From NCBI GenBank assembly GCA_028023455.1, contig JAQFVV010006255.1, positions 186,001 to 250,000 on the forward strand: a stretch of DNA of 64,000 nt, in the 5' to 3' direction. Positions 1 through 11,693 of the stretch are shown here, piece by piece. The notes beneath the pieces were generated by a model. That model was not told the DNA's origin, did no database searches, and saw only the letters and a list, made by a program, of their open reading frames with translations. Numbering within the stretch: position 1 is the stretch's first letter; each line of letters opens with the position of its first letter. Source of the stretch: Epiperipatus broadwayi. Lineage: Eukaryota; Onychophora; Udeonychophora; Euonychophora; Peripatidae. A program made the position numbers and the translations under genes.

Positions 1-357
1 TATATTTATAAACAGCTTTCCATTCAGATACAAAAAAAATTGACAATAAGATTTTTGAAAAATATAAGTTTGAGAATATACAAATAATAAATGTAGTAAT
101 ACATCAAAAGGCTCTTATTTTATTTAATGCAAGAAACAGAAAATAATGAAACAATTAAAACATAGAATATGCATACACACACGCATATATAATGTATTAT
201 TATTGTGTTGACATTTTTTGTATCTATTATTAAAAACAGCTTTTTTATTTCAAAATTCCTATTTTTTGACTTCTTATATGCAGACCATCTTCAGGAATAT
301 TAAATATACATCCTGAAATTAAATAAACAAATCAAAATGACATTTTGTTTTCCTGAA

Positions 358-625
358 AGTTTGTGATGATGGTGTTTTAGTTGTATTTTTATATTGGATT
401 ATTTCGATCATCTAATATGAGTATTGAATGTCTTTAAAAAATTTAACTTTATTTAAATATTCCAAATACATTTAAGTGTTAGTAATAGCACATTAAACAG
501 GCTAAATGCACAACATTTCGAGAGGTATTATTATCCCCTCTTCTTCAGGTGTTGCTGACCAATGACAGTACTAGTAAGGGATTCGAATTGACCCTTAGAT
601 TCTTGAGTATTGATTTTTTTTATCT
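358..625 (-). repeat. Dispersed foldback-family repeat (family D), single copy
   Basis: The same sequence recurs as both arms of the palindromes at 9.1-9.66 kb and 56.6-57.1 kb, and in part at 4.4 kb. On the minus strand it holds a hammerhead-like core at 516-548: CTGAAGA, a GAGG/CCTC hairpin, then GAAA. CAC before the core can pair with GUG after it. One extra A sits between the core and the hairpin, so this is only HHR-like. No coding potential was seen. Confidence 0.55.
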
Positions 626-693
626 CTACTTCTACAGATATTACCATATAATTTATATTTTCTCTACATTATAAATATGCAAATTATCTATTA

Positions 694-735
694 CCAACTG
701 ATGAGTGCTTGTTCAGCATGAAATAGGTATACTGG
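694..735 (+). ncRNA. Hammerhead ribozyme motif, family A copy 1
   Basis: Reads CCAA (stem I), CTGATGA (698-704), hairpin GTGCT..AGCAT (705-719, 5 bp), GAAA (720-723), short stem III TAGGTAT, then A and CTGG. All invariant core bases of a type I hammerhead with a very short stem III are present. CCA pairs with UGG; one A.C mismatch lies next to the core. Predicted cleavage is after A731. The downstream ~100 bp matches the 10.2-10.4 kb and 20.0 kb copies. Activity is inferred, not shown. Confidence 0.65.
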
Positions 736-742
736 AGTTCAT

Positions 743-1640
743 TTATCTTTTTCACATGTATGTGGTCATATGTATCGGTTATATTGAAAAGAATGGATAA
801 CTGTACAGAGCTTAAAAGTCTGGGCTCAAATTCCCTTTAATTACATCTAGGTTAAGCATATACATTATACTTGTACTTCAATATTATTCGTAGTAGAATT
901 AATTTTGCTAGATTTACTATTAATTTTCCATTTACTGTCTTATTTTTAATGATAATTAAAATAAATTTTATTATTTATTATGTTAAGAGTTTTCTGCTTT
1001 TAAAATTTTCAAAACTTGCTAAATTGATACTTTTTATTTAAATTTAGTTTAGTATTTTTGAGGCATTATTCTCTTTTAAGAATTTATAGTATTATTATAA
1101 TTTTTATCTATTTTTATTTTATTTAAACAAATATAAATATTTTCCTCTACCAATATAAAGACAAGAATATATTTATCAACATATAAATAGTATTTTAATT
1201 TATTATTAAAAATAAGATAGCAAATATAGATAATTCATATTTATTATATAGAGAGAATATAAATATATGTGATAGTATCTGTAGAAGTGGCATTCAAAAT
1301 GTGATTTTAATATTTTCACTATTTCACTTTTATTTAATTATGTGATTTTGTTCAATGTCTCTGAATTATGATCTGCATATAAAAAATCAAAAGATAGATA
1401 TTTTGGAATGAAAAACTACATAAAACATCAAAAATTTCAGTGTTCTTAATAACAGACACTACTGAAATGGAAACAGACCAATACTGTCTTGCTTTAAATT
1501 TTATGTTATAAAGTTCTGAATCAAGAAGATGGAAAATATTTGATTGAAAATTTTGTAATATACAAATAGTGCTGCAGAAAAATTTCACATTAGATGACAT
1601 GATATTTATTATATCTAATTCCAGCGTTGTTTTATGTATA
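743..1640. other. AT-rich spacer, nothing recognised
   Basis: Low-complexity AT-rich sequence. Apart from the family A tail up to about 860 I see no coding motif, RNA gene or clear repeat. The minus-strand frame at 1352-1600 (82 codons) has no recognisable domain and looks like chance. Confidence 0.5.
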
Positions 1641-2505
1641 TTCTAACTTCATATAGTTTCGGTGCAGTTTGAAAGTTATAATTGACCATTTGTTAGTTGA
1701 GTTTCATAACAAGGTATATGTGCCTGTGTAATGAACTTTATTTAAATTTATTTTATAAATAATAATTTCACCCTCTTTAGTCAAGTTGCAATCTTTAATG
1801 TCTTCATAAACATATTAGGTCATAGATATCAGTAGATAGTCATCTTTATTGTGTAAAAACTTTGCCTTGACAACATATTGAGATTGTTGATTGTTATTGA
1901 TATTAGTATTGTTTAGGTATTGTCTAATTTTATGTATTTATATTTTTTTCTAAACATATTTAGCCTTGAGCAGTATTAACTTTATTATCTAATTAATACA
2001 TAGTTTCAGTCAGTTTGAAAGTTATAATTGATTATTTGTTAGACGGCTTTCAGAAGAGGTTATATTTGCCTGTTTAATGAGATTTATTTAAACTTTTTTG
2101 TAATTAATAATTTCACTCTCTTTAGTCAAGTTTCAATCTTTATAAAGGATATTGCTTTAACACCAGATTGAAATTGTTGATTATTATTGATATTGGTGTT
2201 GTTTAGGTGTTGTGTTTTTATTTATTCATAAACCTACCTAGCCTTGAGCATTATTGACTTTATTATCTAAGTAATATATAGTCTCAGTGCAGTTTGAAAG
2301 TTATAATTGATTATTTAAAGAAGTTGTATTTTCCTGTTTAATAAGTTTATTTAAAGTTTTTGTGTAATTAATAATTTCACTCTCTTGAGTTAAGTTTCCA
2401 TGTTTAATGTCTACATAAACATATTAGATGATAGATAAAGGAGATTGCCTTGACACCACATTGAAATTATTGATTGTTATTGATATTGGTATTGTTTAGG
2501 TGTAG
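1641..2505 (+). repeat. Tandem repeat, about three copies (family B)
   Basis: The landmark CAGTTTGAAAGTTATAATTG occurs at 1665, 2011 and 2290, so the units are 346 and 279 bp, the second shortened by an internal deletion. Each unit also holds a 'TTTCAC.CTCTTTAGT.AAGTT' block and a 'TTGCCTTGACA..A.ATTGA' block. Related copies lie at 24.12-24.38 kb (minus), 43.62-43.69 kb, 44.45-44.51 kb and 45.17-45.36 kb. No ribozyme core or ORF was found in the unit. Confidence 0.7.
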
Positions 2506-5270
2506 ACTGCTCTCATGTATTTGAATATATATACATTCACATACATTTAACTTAAGAATTTTTATACTAATAGCATTGAATTCAATTTATATTACAACAG
2601 AAGTTCAAGTTTCAAGCTATAGTTTTCCCAATTACTTTTGGATATGATAAATTAATGTGTTTTTACATTGAATTGTGGGAATAAACTAATAAAATCATTG
2701 AGGCAATTAAAGAATTTATATTTCTATGGAGTGAATATGAAACTTTTAAAAGGAAATTACAACTACATAATTAGTTTTACTATGTTGCAGAAAAGGTTGA
2801 TTGTTAATGTAAAATATGAAGATACATTAAAAAGTTTAACAGCCTTAGTCTTATTTTTTTATTCCAGAGTCATTTTTATATTAATAACTAATTAATTAAA
2901 AAGATAGTAGTAAGAAAAAATACTCATATTAATATTAAATTAGTTTTAAAACTTAAGAGTGCTTAAATGCATAATGTGAGAGGGGAAAGTTGTTACCAGA
3001 TGGTTAGTCTTTAAAATTAGCCACCCTCCCTCTCAAAAAAAATATAAAATCATAGACAGTAGTTGGTTTTAGTATTTGTTAACAGTATACTGTATATCCA
3101 TCAATTACTTATACTTACTCTATTTCTCATATATCCATACCAGCCTTTAGAAAGAGGATTTTGTTTACACGGTTTTGTAATATTATCTCAAAAATTCAGT
3201 AATTAATTTTTTAAGCAGTCTATATATAATTAAGTGTGTGTGTTTACATATACTATATATGCATCTAGATTTTTCAATACATCTATTAAAAGATTTTTCT
3301 GATATAAATCATCAATTTAAGAATTATTTGAAAGTACTCAAAAAAAGTGATAAATTCGATTTGATGTCATTTGTTTTTGATAAATGTACATGTCAATTTC
3401 TTCACTATTTTTCAATAATAAAAATTAATTTTTTTTTTTTAATGGAAAAAAAATATTTTAAAGGGTGAATTTTTTCTTTAGAAGTAGGAAGACCTTAGGC
3501 TCTTATCTATAAGATTAACACCATTCCAGAATTATTTTTATTTCCATTCTTGTAAACAATAATTACTTATATTAAATTATTAATAGAAATATTATTTGTT
3601 TTGATTTATTATAGCATCATAAATATTGAATTTTTAACTTTTTAGAAAAATATATTTTTATTCCCAACTACAAATTAAATAGCAGCCAGTGAATTAATTA
3701 TAATTTTGTGATAGATAATGTTTTCCTTTGTCTTTAAATAATAAGGAAATTAAGCTTATTATCATATTGACTGAATTAAATCAAAATTATTTTGCAATCT
3801 ATATAAAAAATTTAAAATAGATTACCATCATTTGATCAATAAGTCTGCATCTTATATAGAAATTCAGAGATTGAAATAAAGTATAAAATCTTTTTTTGTG
3901 TTTTTTTTTTATGCTTACCAGTATAAGAAGAGTACAATGAGGTCTGCTACAACAAAGGCTTCTACTGAGAACAAATTATAAAATGAACCCCCCCCCCAAC
4001 TAAATTAAAATTTGTACAATGAAAATAAATGTTACAATGTGATCAACTTTGTTATATTGTGCTAGGCTTAATTAAATTACAAATCAATTTGCTTATTTAT
4101 TTATTTGTAGCTTTAGAAATCAAAATATACTTCATTTTTTTTAATTAATCTGCTGCATATATATAATAATTTTTTATCCATAATTCTGGAAATTGTACTT
4201 ATAAAATTGGTTAACATTGTCATAGAAAAAATTCAAAATGAAAAAGTTGTAAAACTATCAATGAATTCAAAAGCTATAGAGAATATTATTGGCTGATACA
4301 AGAAACATATATGCATAACTTTTTAGAGATTCTGAAAAGCATAGTTAGAATATAATTTAATATTGTAAAAAAGTAATTTTCAAATAAGAAAGTAAAAATA
4401 CAGTGTTTGGTTTGTGATGATGGTATTTTAGTTGGATTTATATATTGGACTATTCCATCATTTAATATTAAATATTGAATGACTTTACAAAATTTTAACT
4501 TATTAATATATTAGAAGATGGAATTAGTCCAGTATATGAATACAACTAAAAATAAAGTGATTTTTATTAATATAAATTTGTTTATGCTTCTAAAAATATG
4601 ATTTTAGTTTTCACAATATATCAGAAAAAAGTTATAATATTTTAAAAACAATAATTTTTAAATAAAAAGTTGAAATAAAATGATTTTTTATTAGTGTAAG
4701 TTTGTTTATAGTTTTGAAATGTCAATTTTAATTTTTACTATGATGCAGAAAACAGTTAGAATCTAATATTAATAAAAATACAGTTTCCAAACAATTAAGT
4801 GAATATTTTGAATATGATATAGCTAAATCAATGATCTGTTAATTTTATTATCATAAATTTGTTTACATTTTTATTTTATGCTTTGAAAAGTGGATTTTAG
4901 TTTCAAATTGGAGTATACTTTTTTTGTAGCAATTAATTTTAAATGTGTTTTTACATTTCTATTTTAGATTTTGTGTTATATTTTTCTTATTTACTTGTCT
5001 GTTTTGCTCTAAGGTATGGATCTAGAACAGACATTTCAATGTAAGGTATAACAAATCACCTTCTCTAACCAATTATGTTCCAATTAAATATTTAAAAGAT
5101 TAATAAGAGAAAAATAAAAAATAAATGAAATAAAAATAATATATGTATATGTATGATTATAAGAAGTATTAATTGATAAATATTGAATATAAAAACTAGT
5201 AAAATGTATAATATATTAAAAGGTAATAATTAAATAATGATTATAAGAAATATATATATAAAATGTAAAA
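2506..5270. other. AT-rich spacer with a partial foldback copy
   Basis: Mostly unique AT-rich DNA. It contains a C-run near 3989 and, at 4408-4556, a shortened family D copy folded on itself ('ATATATTGGACTATTCCATC' against its inverted partner). Short open frames at 2668-2895 and 3238-3468 show no domain and are not called. Confidence 0.5.
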
Positions 5271-5324
5271 TTATATGTTCATGTATATTTATATTCATGT
5301 ATTTGTATTATGTTTGTTATAGTT

Positions 5325-5352
5325 CTGAAGAAGATTGCTGGGGCAATCGAAA
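5325..5352 (+). ncRNA. Hammerhead-like core (isolated)
   Basis: CTGAAGA, one extra A, perfect 6-bp hairpin GATTGC/GCAATC with loop TGGG, then GAAA and CTGT. It resembles the core in the PLE tail at 25.67 kb. No convincing stem I was found, so it is probably a decayed end of a PLE-type element rather than a working ribozyme. Confidence 0.35.
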
Positions 5353-5359
5353 CTGTCAT

Positions 5360-7200
5360 ATTAGGTTGTAAAAAAAGCATTGTAAAAGTAATAAAGAACA
5401 TAGATGATATTAATATTATATTCATTATAATAAATCCTACTATTCTTTGTATAGCATAACATTTCAAATTCATACTGAAATATTAATTAATAACTAACAT
5501 ATTTTAATTATATTTTTCTGACTAGAAGAGCTTATTAAACCTTATGACATTTTCAGAAAGCAAAATAAAATGTATTAAATGACCAACAAAGGGAAACTAC
5601 TTCTACTGATGGTTAACTAGTATAAATTATTTCAAAAATTCTATTTGAACCCCATTTATCAAAATATTTGGATTTTATCATTTTTAAAATAAACAAATAT
5701 GATTTTTTATCAATCTTTTTTTTTTAGTTTTATAAATATACTTTTTTTTCCAAAAATTTGTTGTTAATGAATATGGGAGTAAATAATCATGAAACCTTTT
5801 AAATGTATGTGTATACAATAGCATATGATCTTGATGCTTTAATGATTGTATGTATTTCTTATAATCTTATTGTAATCGAGTATTATGAAAAGGTAAAAGT
5901 TGAAATCCAAGACTTTTATAATGAACAAAGTATACTTTCAGCAGACCACTGCCAGAATCACAGTGTTGTGTTAATTTAGCTGTTGAAAATTATGCCTATA
6001 TATGGACATACTTTATTGTATTTATACCCTTCTTTGTCTGGAGTTTGGTAAAGATAATTATAAAAATAGCATTCTGACCAAATAATAATATCTGATCACT
6101 GTCAGTAGGAATTGTCATTATTTGTCATGTTTTAGTTACATTTTATTTTTTTTTCCTGAATATTTAGGACTGTATAATAATACACTTTAAAAAAATTTTG
6201 TGTTTAGGTGTATCAGTGTTATTAGATAGAGTGGAGAGAGGTGGGTAATACACTTTAAAACTGTGTTTCATTTACTTTATTAAATTAAGTAAATGTTATG
6301 AATTTCAAACAAGTAATTAATATTTTCACTCTCATAAATTGTGCTAAATATTGATATTATTATTGTTATTACTCTTAATAGTTGTTACATATGGAAATAA
6401 TACTTTATATAATTATTTATTTTAATTTTTGTACATCAGTCAAACATTTACTTTAGACTTTGTAGATGAAGCTTTTAAATGGAAATAAAACGTTACACAA
6501 AGGAATAATATATTTATAAAGGTAAATGAAAAAAAATGTTATAAATTATTAAAAAATAAAAAAGGCTAAAAATGCATTGCTTTGTAATTTTTTTTTTAGT
6601 TTAACAGATGTGAATGCAAATAAAGAAAACAAAATAACTAGGGAAAGAAAATATATTAGATGATTTTAAAGAAAAGGGTAATTTGTTTAAAGCAAAAACT
6701 ACAGAGACATAGAAAAAAGATTAACAAATGTGAAACTTGCTTTAGAAAATCACAATATTGAGTAATAAATTAAAGTTCAGTAAATTTAAATAGCTTGAAA
6801 ATATTTTACAATACTAATAAAATTATATGATCTGTGTTGAAATGTTAAAGTAACAAAAATGAATTTTAGAAATAAAATTGAATAAGTTATTGAGGTAGCT
6901 TATAATAACTGATTATATATTATTGGATAAAATACATTACATATAAATACAAATCAATAAACTGTATATATAGCTAAAAATGATTAGTCTATTTCTATAT
7001 CTATATTCAAATCATCTGTTTAAAAAAGACATATTTTGTATTCTACTTTCTAAATATGGAATTAATTATTTAATTACTACAGCTATATTATTATCATAGG
7101 CAGAATTATTTTAGAGTTTGCTCTATTTTGCACATTATTTTTCTAGTTTACATCTACATGCCTTAAATAATATGCCTCTTTTTTTATTCTAGAACCTAAC
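5360..7200. other. AT-rich spacer, nothing recognised
   Basis: AT-rich sequence with scattered short A/T runs. No open frame with a recognisable domain, no tRNA-like boxes and no clear repeat were seen. Confidence 0.5.
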
Positions 7201-8003
7201 TACGAGGGAGTACCCCCCCCCCCAAATAAATAAATGAAATTTGTAATGAAACGTTGTGTTTTTTTAAGTGTTAGAAATTAAATCTACTTCAAAGTACTAT
7301 CTATTTGATGCAATGCACTGAACTAACTGGGTTTTGCAGTTTTTGAAGTAGTCCTGAAACTATTACAAAGTATTACCTTTTAATGCCTCTGTTGTTTTTT
7401 CTTCTCCACTTTCTAGTCTGAAAAGCTTTTTCTGATGAGACATTTTTCATTCAGGGGAATAAAAAGAAGTTGCACAGAACTAGATCAGATAGGCAATGCT
7501 AATTTTAATTAAAAATTGTACCACACTCAAGACGGGTACTGGCGCATTGTCATCATAAAGCTTACTTGTCACTTTGCCAAAAAATGGGATGTTCTCATTT
7601 TACTACACTATGTAAACATTTTTAGAATATGTAGATAAAATTACTAATTGTTACAAATAAATTTTGAGTAAGTAATGTCTTGACATTGGACTACTCACTT
7701 TGGATTCTAGAACTTGGTGAAATTGATTTTTCCATTAAACAACTACTAAACTTCTATTTTCCCCATAGTGCCTTTCCTGTAAGCTGTTTCATACATTATA
7801 ATTGTTTTATCTGCCATTTTCCTAACATAAAGCAGAAATTCACTTTGTTCTAACTTTTTAGTTATTACAAAAATCAACAAATAAGTGAGTCAGACTTAAC
7901 AAAAGCATTTACTATGGCACAAAATACTTCTCTTAATGATATATATTGGCAACATTCTTACCCATCAGAGAATATTCTGGTTATTTTTGGATACCCCCTC
8001 ATA
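7201..8003 (-). mobile_element. Decayed, internally deleted mariner element
   Basis: Imperfect terminal inverted repeats mark the ends: TACGAGGGAGTACC at 7201 and TATGAGGGGGTATCC read inward from 8003, both of mariner type. On the minus strand the N-terminal helix-turn-helix remnant shows 'ETAYRKGTMGKIEV' (about 7740-7880; the family usually has AYG..TMGKTQV.EW). Further on come 'DDNAP..VLSVVQFL' (about 7510-7560; usually HDNAPAHTA, where the first D after H is catalytic) and, near the C-terminus, 'TTEALK', 'QCIAS' and 'YFEVD'. The total is about 800 bp against about 1.3 kb for a full mariner, so much of the middle including one catalytic Asp is gone. Many stops and frameshifts; certainly dead. 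A run of C sits just inside the left end. Confidence 0.75.
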
Positions 8004-8009
8004 TATAAT

Positions 8010-9110
8010 AATAGTTAATAAATGGACAGTAGACTTTCAGTATATTCAGACTAATTTATCATTTTTGACAAAATGACAATTTTGCATCAATTCAATAGCC
8101 ACCTTTTGTTCTTTTTATATCATTCATATTAATGCATAGAATATTTCACATGCTCTAATGTTCAAATTTTGCACAAGTGTATAAAATTTAAATACATCAG
8201 TAATATGAATTCAAAGTAAATTGTAACTACCTTTGATTTTGAAAAAAAGATTGGTATGTGCTATTCTTCTTCCTCACATTTAATTGAATTAAATAGTTGC
8301 AATGTTTTTATTCTCATTTAAAATAAATTATATGAGATAATTAAAATAGAATTTCTGACTTAATATATAAAAAAAGAGAATATATATTATAAAAATTTAC
8401 AGCACAAAAATATATTGTAATAAATTATTTAGTATGCAGTGAATAAGAAAGATTGAATGTCTTAATTTATATATAAATTAATTAAGTTCATAAAGCTAAA
8501 CAATAGACTACAATAAATTAATTATACCTACTAACGTTAGTGAATCTGGCAAATAATTGAACTACTAAAACCTCAAAAATTAAATATAGTTTTTTTTTTT
8601 GGCCTATTTGCTTTGATATATGACTGTTACTTAGTTTTTGAGGTTTTAATATTCCAAATATTTGATAAAGATAGTAATGACTGTATGTATAATTAATATA
8701 TATATATATACATTTATTTAAATACATGGGAAATTTCTGTTATTTCTAGTTCAGAAAAATCATAATCACATGTTCATTGACAGTGACCACTAACACAGTC
8801 TATTAACATGGTCTTAAGAATATTTCAGTATTTGCATGTTATAAAATTATTAAATTATATATAGAGATTCTAATATTATTAACAATCCTGTAAATAAACA
8901 ATAGCTATTAAATATGTAGTGCTAATTTATCACTCAAATAAAAAATACACTATTTTTATCAAATTACTACATTATTATGAAGATATAAGTCAGTAATTCT
9001 TATTTAAAAGTAGTAAAACTTTAAATTAGTATATATTTTGCAATAAATAGCAATTTATTTTATTGAAAATAATATTTTTTAAAATGAACAGGTATTTGCT
9101 ACTTTCTTTT
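8010..9110. other. AT-rich spacer, nothing recognised
   Basis: AT-rich sequence with a short (AT)n near 8698-8712. The minus frame at 8518-8727 is low-complexity and not believed to code. Confidence 0.5.
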
Positions 9111-9116
9111 ATAAGT

Positions 9117-9665
9117 ACATTTTATATATTTGTATTTGTATATTGGATTATTTCTGTCATCTAATATAAGTATTGAATGTCTTTAGAAAAATTTAATCTT
9201 ATTTGAATATTCCAAATACATTCGACTAGTAGTAATGGCACACAGATTAGAATATGAAAAATATTTTGAAAGGTATTATTCTCCCTTCTTTTTTAGGTGT
9301 TGCTGCCCTGACCAGTGATAATACTAACATGAAAATTGAACCTGTACTCTTAGATTCTTGAATATTGAATTTTAAAATGACACACTTTAATATCCAAGAA
9401 TCTAAGAGTCCAGGTTTGATTCCATGCTAGTACTGTAACTGATCAGGCCAGCAACATCTGAAGCAGAGGGGAGAATAATACCTCTCAAAATGTTATGCAT
9501 ATACTAACTTGTGACTAACAGTTGAATGTATTTGGAGTATTTAAATGCAGTTAATTTTTTGTAAAGATGGTAAATCTTTATATTACATGGTGTAAATAGT
9601 TCAATATATAAGTATAATTAAAATACTATCATCACAAATCTTCAGGAAAACACACTTTATATATT
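9117..9665. repeat. Palindromic (foldback) family D element
   Basis: Two inverted arms, about 9117-9370 and 9375-9665, meet near 9372. Both carry the family D landmarks: the terminal 'TATTGGATTATTT..TCATCT', the 'TGTTGCTG' block and 'AGATTCTTGAATATT..AATTTTAAA' at the centre. The right arm retains CTGAAGC (9458-9464) followed by a GAGG/CCTC hairpin. The same head-to-head form occurs at 56.65-57.1 kb. Confidence 0.7.
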
Positions 9666-9980
9666 TGTTTTATATCTATTTTTAGATCTTTCTGATATAA
9701 GCATAATTACTTTTATTTTTTTGACATTCTCTTGACTTTTTCTACATTATCTCTATGAGAGTGTAAACTATTCCTATTAGTCCAATCCCATTTTGCATAC
9801 CTTAAGTTGATTGAATAGTGTTTAAATTATTGAAAAAATAATTGGTTTAAATGTAATAATAGAGTTTTCCATAAAATCACTAATAGATGCAAGATACACA
9901 ATCACATTTGCTACTTGCTAATAAGTATAGTATCTTATCATTATAATAATTAGATCAAATTATATTAATATATCTGTAAA

Positions 9981-10086
9981 TGACAATGGTGGTCGAGAGG
10001 TCAGTGCGACTGCCTTGCACTTTCAGGCAGTTGCCCGGGTTGCAGGTTCGTGTCCCAGCCGATGCTATGACACTTAAAAAAAAAAA
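9981..10086 (+). mobile_element. tRNA-derived SINE, copy 1
   Basis: Contains a pol III A box TGGTCGAGAGG (9990-10000) and B box GGTTCGTGTCC (10045-10055) at tRNA-like spacing, followed by CGATGCTATGACAC and an A-run. Total length about 100 bp. Three other copies lie at 21.09 kb, 32.31 kb and 37.62 kb. This copy differs between the boxes (TGCACTTTCAGGCAG), so it may be an older or separate subfamily. It cannot be a working tRNA: the tail is A-rich and no acceptor stem closes. Confidence 0.75.
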
Positions 10087-10164
10087 CTATGTGTAACCAT
10101 ATACTATTTTAAATTATGAGCCCAAAAATAAAATCATATTGGTCAAATATTTTATGTATATATA

Positions 10165-10400
10165 TATAAAGAACTTGAACTCAGAATTTCAAGTTCCTTA
10201 CATATATTCAATTCATTTTTTACAACCAATACACATGATGACCACATACATGTGAAAAAGATGAATGATCTCCAATATACCTATTTCATGCTAAACCAGC
10301 ACTCATCAGTTATCTTCTTCACATGTATGTGTATTGGTTGTAGAAGATGGATTGGATAGATGTAGGGAACTTGAAAGTCTGAGTTCAAATCCCTTATAAT
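10165..10400. repeat. Foldback of family A hammerhead element
   Basis: The left arm (about 10165-10260, minus sense) and right arm (about 10318-10400, plus sense) share 'CACATGTATGTG', 'ATTGGTTGTA' and 'CTGAGTTCAA' in inverted order, around a central hammerhead motif. This is a head-to-head arrangement of two element ends. Confidence 0.6.
10272..10313 (-). ncRNA. Hammerhead ribozyme motif, family A copy 2
   Basis: On the minus strand: CTGATGA (10303-10309), hairpin GTGCT..AGCAT (10288-10302), GAAA (10284-10287), TAGGTAT, A, TTGG (10272-10275). The core is complete, but the upstream half of stem I is ATAA rather than CCAA, so only two stem I pairs remain next to the core. Probably weakened or inactive as it stands. 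Confidence 0.6.
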
Positions 10401-11255
10401 TACATTAAGTTTAGTATAGACAATATAGATATATTTAAATATTATATATATGCAGTATATAATTTAAATAATCATATTGTTGGTTATTTAGAAAGTTCTG
10501 TGATATTCAAGCACTCTAAAGGGATATATAAACTGTTACATTCAATTGACTGAAATGAATTGTTTTTGTCATGATATTCAGCTGATAATTTCTACTGGGA
10601 CTTCTTTACTACTACACATATAGGGCACCCACATAATCAAAATCTGTGACAGAATTATTGACTTTTTGAAGCTCCAGAGTAAGGATAATCTCTAAAGTAG
10701 TATAACTCTCACAAATTATACATAAAGTAGTTGATATTTATATGATAATTTAAATGAATTTAGAAATTTTTCCAAATGTCATTTAATTTTCAATTTTATA
10801 ACTTTAATAATTTTTTATAACAATTTTTGTTTTAGAAGGCAAATGAATTCATACAATAAAAAAGAGATTTATGATAAATATGTTGTATATACTATATAAC
10901 AAAAAGAATGAGCAACTTATAGCATTGATCACAGTTTGAATATCTGTTGAACATATAATAAATTGTAGCAGTAGTATAAATTATTATTATAATTTATAAA
11001 AGTAATATATGTATAAAGATTAAAAGTAATACATACAATTACAAAAAAGTCAGCTTAGACAGCAGAGATGTAATATAAACAATAAAAGAGATAAATATAG
11101 TGATGTTAGTGTATATATGGCAATATTGATAATTATAATTATCAGTTTTGGAAAAATAATGTCAAATTATGTAATAAAAATGAATTTGTAGTATCTATAA
11201 CTTAAAGCTTATTCAGATTAAGTATTTTTAAAAATTATATTCAGGAATATGTAAG
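10401..11255. other. AT-rich spacer, nothing recognised
   Basis: AT-rich DNA without a recognisable frame or repeat that I could match inside the window. Confidence 0.45.
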
Positions 11256-11259
11256 AAAA

Positions 11260-11420
11260 TAAACATCGCATGACCACCACTTAAACTAGTCTGGGGATAT
11301 TGGATGAGTAGGCACTAGATGGGGATTTTATGCACAAGCCTTCTGGCATCCATTGATTACTCTAGCTTGCTGTGTGTGGCAATATGTATAGTGAGTTTTG
11401 CCTGTTTTAAGAATATGTAA
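11260..11420 (+). repeat. Dispersed repeat family E, copy 1
   Basis: Matches both arms of the inverted repeat at 33.88-34.72 kb, sharing 'ACTAGTCTGGGGATATTGGA', 'GGCACTAGATGGGG', 'TTATGCACAAGCCTT' and 'GAGTTTTGCCTGTTTTAA'. Less AT-rich than its surroundings. No ORF. Confidence 0.6.
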
Positions 11421-11693
11421 GAACTTATATTAAGTTTATAAAAATCTATATGGGCAATACAATGTCTACAACTTATTTTGTAAGTGTGTCTGAATATTAT
11501 AGAGATGCTATGTTAAAATTAAAACTGACTCTCATACTTCTGAGAACAGATGTGAGATATTTCTTTGGAAAATTATTTAATGCAACTATTAAAAAACATT
11601 ACATGAACAATCACAGCAGTAGATAATGGAGAATACATACTTACGTTAATGGATTGGCAAAATCATGCAAATAACAAAATGATATGATGTTTT

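Noticed and set aside
9981-10086. Functional tRNA genes at the four SINE sites
   Set aside because: A and B boxes are present but there is no closing acceptor stem, and A-runs, poor anticodon arms and a 13-bp insertion duplication point to SINEs.
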